A stretch of 8,615 nt of DNA from Oscillospiraceae bacterium (GTDB lineage: Bacteria > Bacillota > Clostridia > Oscillospirales > Ruminococcaceae). Location of the stretch: NCBI GenBank assembly GCA_019413245.1, contig DXNX01000084.1:1-8615 (forward strand), written 5' to 3'. Both the position numbers and the translations under genes were made by a program. The notes under the pieces were generated by a model. That model was given only the letters and a program-made list of their open reading frames with translations, was not told the DNA's origin and did not search any database. How positions within the stretch are numbered: position 1 is the stretch's first letter; each line of letters begins with the position of its first letter. Positions 3,575-8,615 of this stretch are shown in pieces.

Positions 3575-6426
3575 GCAGGTTCCTCCATTTCTTCCAATCT
3601 GGCCCATTCCATCGCCACGGCATCGGTAAGGCCGTCCAGTTCCCGGCAGCTGCGTTCCATCCGGGCGGCTGCGGCGTCCAGTTCAGTTTCTGCGGTGCCG
3701 TCCGGCACCGTTTCCTGTGCCGGCACACCGTCGGCGTAGCAGTCACTGTATCCCTGCTGGGGCGCCATGACCAGCCAGTCAAAGCCAGCCCCCGCAGGCC
3801 CATGGACCAGGGCATCCCGGCCCTGTTTTTCCACCCAGAACCCCGGCGCAGCCCCGGTCACGAACCACTGGGGTACCGCATGGGGGTCCAGACACTCCTC
3901 CACCACCGGGTGGATGACCAGCAGGCAGAGCCCTGTTTCATCCAGAATACCGCTGCCGTTGTCGCAGAAGACGGCGGCTGCGCTCTCCATGGCGTTCAGC
4001 GCCCGGGCGCCGTAATGGGCGGTGGTCACAATGCGGTTTTTGGCGCCGCCGCAGCTGATGTTGCCCACACAGTGGAAGTTGGTATTGTACACCGTCACGG
4101 CGTTGTCATAGGCCTGGATCTGACCGTCATTGGCACCGCCCACCGAATTTTCCAGGTACAGTTGGTACCGGCAGCGCTGGATGCGGGCACTGCTCACATC
4201 GGTGCAGTACTCGGCCCCGTTGATGTAGTTGACAAAGCCGCTCTGGATATCGGAATACGGGTCATAGGTATAGCCCACCTGCAGGTTTCCGGCAGCGTTC
4301 TTGTAGCCAACGCCGGTCAGACCGGAGGTGGAGAACAGGGCCGTCAGGCTGCGGTTGAACCAGGTCCAGTTGTTTTCGATGCCGGAACGAAGTTCGCCGC
4401 CGGTGTAGCTGTTGAAGCCGTTCCAGAGGAACCTGGTATAACTGTCGGCGGAACCGGCCCGCAGATCGGCATTGTTTCCCGCCACCAGCGCAGCCTTATC
4501 CAGGTCGATGGTCAGTGCACCGTTGCGGCTGGTTAATGTTCCGCTTTTGACGTTGTCCGCATTCAGGTTGGTCACGTTCACCAGAGCTGCGTCCAGCGTA
4601 CCGGTGGTGATATTGGCACCGTTGATGACAGTGCGGCCGCTCTGTTCCAGGTCGCTGAATTCCACCATGCCGGTCAGGGCAATGCGGGCGCTGGAAAGTT
4701 CAGCCTCCCCGGCGTTCAGCTGCAGGGTGGTGACCCTGGCCGACAGGATCTCCAGCCCCGGGTCTTCCACTTCCAGAGTACCGGTGCCGGACTGGATGTT
4801 GGCAAACAGATACACCCGGCCCAGTGTGACCGAAGGCAGGTGCAGCTTTGCAGCCGCGGACACCCACTGGCCCGCAGCGGCCGGGGTATCGGCGTCGGCC
4901 AGCTGTGCCAGAGAGGTCCAGACGGACTTTTTGACGCCGTCCTCCTCATATTCGGCAAAGCCCCGGATATAGGCCCCCACCACCCCCTGTTCCAGGATCT
5001 TGATGGGTTCTGTGACCCGATACCGCACCGAAAATTCCACATCCGCCCCGGGCAGCAGGTCCAGAATGCTCTCCGGCACTTCCACCACGGCGCCGCAGCT
5101 GCCGGTGCCGTCCCCCTGCAGAGCAGCATGCCGCCTATCCAGGGTAACGGTGCCGCCGGCCGTGGTTCCGGAATGTCCGCTGCGCCAGTTGACCGTTTCC
5201 AGCTGATTGCCCGGGAAATCCTGCTGCGCGCGGAGTTCAAGACCGTCCACGGTGGTCTTCATCTCAAAAACCTTGCCCTGCAGTTCCTTGTAGCTCTGGC
5301 TGTTCACGGCGGTGGTGGTATCCCGCCGGGCATTGCCGGTGCTTTCCAGCTGCATGGTCTGCCCGCTGACGGTTCGCTTCATCACCAGGGTGTGCCGCAC
5401 CTGTCCGTAGGCGTCCACCACGTCCAGCCGGGTGCCCGGGCGGATGGATTCCGCAAAGGGCAGGGTCAGGGTCAGCGGCGTATACCGGATCCCCTCCACC
5501 GCCGCAAAAACAGTCTGTGCCACCGGCTGCAAACGATTGGCACTGTCGGTGGTCAGCAGCCGGTTGCCGCTGATGACCAGGGCGTTGGTGCCGGTCTCCT
5601 CCGGCGGCCAGATGGTCCCCACATCCGCCTCGCTCTGCTTCAGCTGTACCTTGTCCACCGGGGCGGTCTCGTAGTCCTCGTATTGCAGGGTATCCTGCAG
5701 ATAGTAGCCGGTTTTTCCGGCAATGCGCCAGGTCTGTCCGGAAGCCGTGCGCAGCACCTCGCCGGCAAGGCGCAGCGCCGCCGGAGCCGTCCCTTGCTGC
5801 GGAGCGACCACCACCGGCATGCCTTCGGTCGTCCGGTACCAGTCCAGTTCCAGCCTGCCGTCGGCGGTCATGCGGGCAAACCTGCCCGCCGCCTGGGCGC
5901 CCCATTGGAGCAGCTGGCGGCCGGTGATGCCGTCGGCCGTGAACGCCCGGAGTTCATACCCGCCGTCCGGCAGATCTTCCAGCGTGCCCGCCGCCGGTTC
6001 CACCCCGCAGGCCGCGCACAAATCCGCCAGAAACCCGGCCAGTGTGACCGGAAAATCTTTCTGTTTTTCCGCCAGCCAGGCCGTCATATCCCGGTCGAAC
6101 AGGGTCATACGGTCGTAGGCGGTGATCTTGTACACATTGGCGCTGCTTTTTGTGGGTTTCTCCGCCAGGAAAATTCCCGCCTGCGTTTCGGTGCCAGCGT
6201 CGGTATCCAGACGGAACAGGGTCAGTTCCGCCCCGTGGGAGATGCACAGCCTGTTTTCCGGTGCCCAGAGTTCGATCTCCGCACAGGCGGCGCAGGCCGC
6301 CCCGGGGCACAGGTCGTCCCTGTCGCTGACCTGCTCGGTAAGTGTCACGCTGCGGATGGCATTGTCCGTACCGACGCCGCTGGCCAGCACGGTGCCGTCC
6401 GTCAGCCGGATCTTGTGTTTCAGCAT
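3571..6426 (-). CDS. Tail-tip / baseplate hub and fibre protein (Tal-like)
   Basis: A 951-residue multidomain protein. Residues 1 to about 365 resemble the gp27-like hub found at the N-terminus of tail-associated (Tal-type) proteins of siphoviruses, with ITAYDRMTLFDRDMTAWLAE (101-120). Residues 375-400 look like a helical linker (SQSYKELQGKVFEMKTTVDG). Residues 405-560 form a beta-rich, carbohydrate-binding-like part. Residues 565-655 carry fibre-like repeats of the INGANITTGTLDAALVNVTN type. Residues about 795-900 are a C-terminal domain typical of Firmicutes tail tips (GAKNRIVTTAHYGARALNA, then a segment ending FDWLVMAPQQGYSDCY), followed by a helical tail rich in Glu and Ala. No catalytic peptidase or glycosidase motif was found, so it seems structural. 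Start ATG at 6426 has AGGAGGGG (6437-6430) just upstream, overlapping the previous stop. Confidence 0.82.
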   Translation of the reverse strand: MLKHKIRLTDGTVLASGVGTDNAIRSVTLTEQVSDRDDLCPGAACAACAEIELWAPENRLCISHGAELTLFRLDTDAGTETQAGIFLAEKPTKSSANVYKITAYDRMTLFDRDMTAWLAEKQKDFPVTLAGFLADLCAACGVEPAAGTLEDLPDGGYELRAFTADGITGRQLLQWGAQAAGRFARMTADGRLELDWYRTTEGMPVVVAPQQGTAPAALRLAGEVLRTASGQTWRIAGKTGYYLQDTLQYEDYETAPVDKVQLKQSEADVGTIWPPEETGTNALVISGNRLLTTDSANRLQPVAQTVFAAVEGIRYTPLTLTLPFAESIRPGTRLDVVDAYGQVRHTLVMKRTVSGQTMQLESTGNARRDTTTAVNSQSYKELQGKVFEMKTTVDGLELRAQQDFPGNQLETVNWRSGHSGTTAGGTVTLDRRHAALQGDGTGSCGAVVEVPESILDLLPGADVEFSVRYRVTEPIKILEQGVVGAYIRGFAEYEEDGVKKSVWTSLAQLADADTPAAAGQWVSAAAKLHLPSVTLGRVYLFANIQSGTGTLEVEDPGLEILSARVTTLQLNAGEAELSSARIALTGMVEFSDLEQSGRTVINGANITTGTLDAALVNVTNLNADNVKSGTLTSRNGALTIDLDKAALVAGNNADLRAGSADSYTRFLWNGFNSYTGGELRSGIENNWTWFNRSLTALFSTSGLTGVGYKNAAGNLQVGYTYDPYSDIQSGFVNYINGAEYCTDVSSARIQRCRYQLYLENSVGGANDGQIQAYDNAVTVYNTNFHCVGNISCGGAKNRIVTTAHYGARALNAMESAAAVFCDNGSGILDETGLCLLVIHPVVEECLDPHAVPQWFVTGAAPGFWVEKQGRDALVHGPAGAGFDWLVMAPQQGYSDCYADGVPAQETVPDGTAETELDAAAARMERSCRELDGLTDAVAMEWARLEEMEEPA

Positions 6427-6436
6427 GCGCCCCTCC

Positions 6437-6811
6437 TCAGCACTGAATGATGTTGAAGGCGAAATTGCGCCACCGCCCGGTGCGCTGGTTTTTCCACACG
6501 GCGCTGCACTGGCTCATGTAGGCGGTGCAGGTCTCGGTGGCGGTGCTGTCCCCGAACACCGGGTGGGTGAAGACAAACTGTGCCTTGCCCGCAAACAGGT
6601 CCCGCAGATACCGCAGTTCCTCATCGGTCAGGCAGCTGTAAGAAAAGCTCCAGCTGCCCACCTTTTCCCGCACCATCAGGCGGTGCATGACGCCGCTCTC
6701 GTCCCGGCCGGAGTCACTGGCATCCAGGTCCGCAAAGCTGAATTCCGGCTCGGCATCGGGCACCAGCATGGGGATGCCGTCCACCTGATAAAAGTCCACT
6801 TTCGTCCGCAT
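6437..6811 (-). CDS. Distal-tail-like small phage tail protein
   Basis: A 124-residue protein with a conserved-looking core: an N-terminal strand ending in PD, then FADLDASDSGRDESGVMHR (26-44), a WSFSYSCLTDEELRYLRDLF segment and a FNIIQC ending. Proteins like this sit between tape measure and Tal-type genes in gut Clostridia prophages, where other siphoviruses place the distal tail (Dit) protein. Function is inferred from position. Start ATG at 6811 has AAAGGGGG (6828-6821) 9 nt upstream. It begins 2 bp after the tape measure stop and ends 10 bp before the hub gene start. Confidence 0.7.
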   Translation of the reverse strand: MRTKVDFYQVDGIPMLVPDAEPEFSFADLDASDSGRDESGVMHRLMVREKVGSWSFSYSCLTDEELRYLRDLFAGKAQFVFTHPVFGDSTATETCTAYMSQCSAVWKNQRTGRWRNFAFNIIQC

Positions 6812-6813
6812 GG

Positions 6814-8615
6814 TCAGTATCCCCCTTTCATTACGGTCTGCCGTTTCTGGTACCGCTGCATGGCCGCAGCCACGGCCTCATCCCCGATATGGATGCCGTA
6901 CACCGCTTCCAGGATCTCCCGCAGGGTGGCCACCACCTGCGCCAGGGCAGCCAGTTCCCCGTCCTGCAGGTCCTGCATGACGGCGGCCACGGCCTGCTGG
7001 ATGGTGGCCAGGGGTGCTTCCACGTTGGTACCGCTGCGCTGGTCACCCAGAACGGCCAGGAATTCCCGGTTGGGCGGGATGACCGCGCCCCGGGCCAAAG
7101 CCGGCACCGGCAGGACGCTGTCGGGCATGGACGGCAGGATAGCCGCATTGCGGGCCTTGGTGTTGGGGACCTTCACCACGGCACCGCTGCCGCCCAGACC
7201 GGAAATGCCGGAAACCGCGTTTTTCAGGGCATCCACAATGCCGGAAGCAAACCCGGTGACCAGATTTTTCAGGTTTTCCACCGCCGTGCGCACCGTCTCG
7301 GTGATGCGCTCCCACACCCGGGCCGCAGTGTCGGCCATGTCGTTCCAGGCTTTGCTCCACTGTCCGCACAAAACGTCGGACAGGAAATCCGCCAGCCCGC
7401 GCAGGGCGGTGAGCAGGGTGCTGACCAGCCCGGCCACCACCCCCACGGCGGTGGTCACGGCACCGCTGATAAGCAGGCATACCTGGGTCACCACAGGGCC
7501 GAGCGCTGATGCCAGCCATTCCAGCAGGGGTGCCAGCACCTGGTTCCACAGGTTGAGCAGCAGGTTGGTCACCGAGCCCATATACATGGCGAAATCCGCA
7601 AACAGCGGCACCAGGCATTCCTGCCACACGGCGGATACCTGTTCCATCAATCCCTGGGCCAGGGGCAGAACAGTCCCGGTCCACAGGGTGTTCAGAATGG
7701 CACACAGGTTGCTCACCGCCGTGAGGATGCCGTCAAAGATAGGCTGTCCGTAGGTCTGCCAGGCGGCGGTGATGCCCTGCATCAGCCCCTGCCAGATGGT
7801 CAGGGCGTTTTCCAGGGCCGGGCGCACCACCCCGTCCAGGGCCTGCTGCACCACACCGGACAGCCAGATAAAGGCGTTGCCCAGCGCCGTGACGGCCGCG
7901 GTACCCAGCCCGCTGACCACCGGCCACAAGGCCAGGGAAAAGCTGTTCACCAGCCCGGGCACAAACTGGGTGAGCAGATAGTCGCCCAGGGGTACCAGGG
8001 TGTCCTGCCACAGGCTAGTCAGGGCGGCTTTCAAGGGCGTCCACACCTCCAGGGCGGCGTCCCGCATGTGCCGCCACACCGAGCCCCAGGCCAGGATGGC
8101 CGGGGCGTAAAACTGGCGCAGATAGGCCCAGAAATCATCCAGTGCCCCTTTCAGGGTCTGCAGCACGCCTTTTGTCTGCTGCACCGCCTCGTCGCTTTCT
8201 TTTTTGGAAGAGCTGCTGCTCTTCTTGCCGGAGGACGAGCCTTTGCTCCCCGACGAAGCGGATACCGCACCCATCCGGATGATTTCATCGAACCCGGCCA
8301 GACTGTGCACCGCCTTGGTGCTGCTTTTGGCCGCCGCAGCCGCCGATTTCTGCACCTGATCCAGACCGGCGGCGGTCTTGCTCACCCCGCTGCGCCCGCC
8401 CAGCTCCCCGGTCAGGGTGTTCAGCTCTGCCAGGGCGGGGTTCAGGGTATCGGTGAGCGGGGCCGCCGCATGGACAAAGGCCGACCGCAGCCCCTGGGTG
8501 ACGGAAGCAGTGCGGCGGGCACCGGTCTCAGCGGTGCGCAGGGCCGTGTCCAGCCCCGCCAGGCTGTCCTTCAAAGCGCCCACCCGGGTTTTCAGGGCCG
8601 AGGACTCCTCCTCAA
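6814..8615 (-). CDS. Tail tape measure protein, C-terminal part (5' end outside window)
   Basis: The frame stays open to the right window edge, so only the last 599 residues are seen. A GTG at 8583 is in frame but has no convincing ribosome binding site and is not taken as the start. The visible part runs from Ala- and Thr-rich helices through VHSLAGFDEI (8325-8270 region), a motif common in Firmicutes tape measures, a Ser/Gly/Lys low-complexity linker (about 8255-8190), and a long hydrophobic, Trp-rich helical stretch (about 8140-7330). The latter holds four LWxxxLxPL-like repeats (SLWQDTLVPL, TLWTGTVLPL, AVWQECLVPL, NLWNQVLAPL). The C-terminus carries GAVIPPNREFLAVLGDQRSG, a tail-family signature. 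It sets tail length and passes through the tail tube during DNA delivery; the hydrophobic part may enter the host membrane. Confidence 0.9.
   Translation of the reverse strand, partial: EEESSALKTRVGALKDSLAGLDTALRTAETGARRTASVTQGLRSAFVHAAAPLTDTLNPALAELNTLTGELGGRSGVSKTAAGLDQVQKSAAAAAKSSTKAVHSLAGFDEIIRMGAVSASSGSKGSSSGKKSSSSSKKESDEAVQQTKGVLQTLKGALDDFWAYLRQFYAPAILAWGSVWRHMRDAALEVWTPLKAALTSLWQDTLVPLGDYLLTQFVPGLVNSFSLALWPVVSGLGTAAVTALGNAFIWLSGVVQQALDGVVRPALENALTIWQGLMQGITAAWQTYGQPIFDGILTAVSNLCAILNTLWTGTVLPLAQGLMEQVSAVWQECLVPLFADFAMYMGSVTNLLLNLWNQVLAPLLEWLASALGPVVTQVCLLISGAVTTAVGVVAGLVSTLLTALRGLADFLSDVLCGQWSKAWNDMADTAARVWERITETVRTAVENLKNLVTGFASGIVDALKNAVSGISGLGGSGAVVKVPNTKARNAAILPSMPDSVLPVPALARGAVIPPNREFLAVLGDQRSGTNVEAPLATIQQAVAAVMQDLQDGELAALAQVVATLREILEAVYGIHIGDEAVAAAMQRYQKRQTVMKGGY

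Noticed and set aside
2002..7753. Several plus-strand open frames of about 490-540 codons (2002-3483, 4840-6450, 6122-7753)
   Set aside because: They lie antisense to genes with clear family features, ribosome binding sites and tight spacing on the minus strand. Their translations are low-complexity Gly/Ala/Arg/His-rich sequence as expected from GC-rich antisense frames.
8551..8583. GTG at 8583 as start of the tape measure gene
   Set aside because: The frame continues without stop to the window edge, no ribosome binding site stands at proper distance, and tape measures are usually much longer.

Overview
The window reads almost entirely on the minus strand as the distal part of a tailed-phage (siphovirus-type) late region, most likely a prophage, followed downstream by a small cargo gene and an IS200-type insertion sequence. 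High GC, strong GGAGG-type ribosome binding sites, and the phage protein types (Trp-rich tape measure with an LAGFDEI motif, 'YGHTKLSD' tail-fibre motif, M23 endolysin) suggest a high-GC gut Firmicute such as a Faecalibacterium-like Oscillospiraceae. This is inference from style; there is no host marker gene. The insertion sequence is visibly more AT-rich than the phage DNA.

Layout in transcription order (right to left). 8615-6814: 3' part of a tail tape measure gene, cut by the window edge. 6811-6437: small distal-tail-like protein. 6426-3571: 951-residue tail-tip/baseplate hub and fibre protein. 3574-3374: 66-residue unknown. 3342-2455: tail fibre or receptor-binding-type protein. 2385-1717: M23 zinc peptidase, the likely endolysin. 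1717-1400: short membrane-anchored lysis-module protein. 1403-1197: two-segment membrane protein, the likely holin. A strong hairpin terminator at 1192-1155 closes this block. Genes are packed with 1-40 bp gaps or ATGA/TGATG overlaps, so they look like one late operon.

After that terminator comes an independent unit: a sigma70-like promoter (1061-1032), a 78-residue acyl-carrier-protein-like gene (973-737) and its own terminator (723-691). This is the layout of a 'moron' that can be expressed from a silent prophage. The encoded protein keeps the carrier-protein scaffold but has His where the phosphopantetheine-bearing Ser should be, so it probably cannot be a normal carrier.

Directly behind the moron terminator, about 690 to beyond base 1, lies an IS200-type element with an apparently intact HUH/Y1 transposase (553-119), a left-end hairpin (658-681) and half of a right-end hairpin at the window edge. 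Its noncoding ends hold notable RNA-level structure: an 11-bp inverted repeat that buries the tnpA ribosome binding site, with a perfect extended -10 box placed between the arms, and a 13-nt stretch of the 5' leader complementary to the 3' noncoding end.

No tRNA, rRNA, CRISPR array, integrase or reverse transcriptase was seen. Long open frames on the plus strand are shadows of the GC-rich minus-strand genes.
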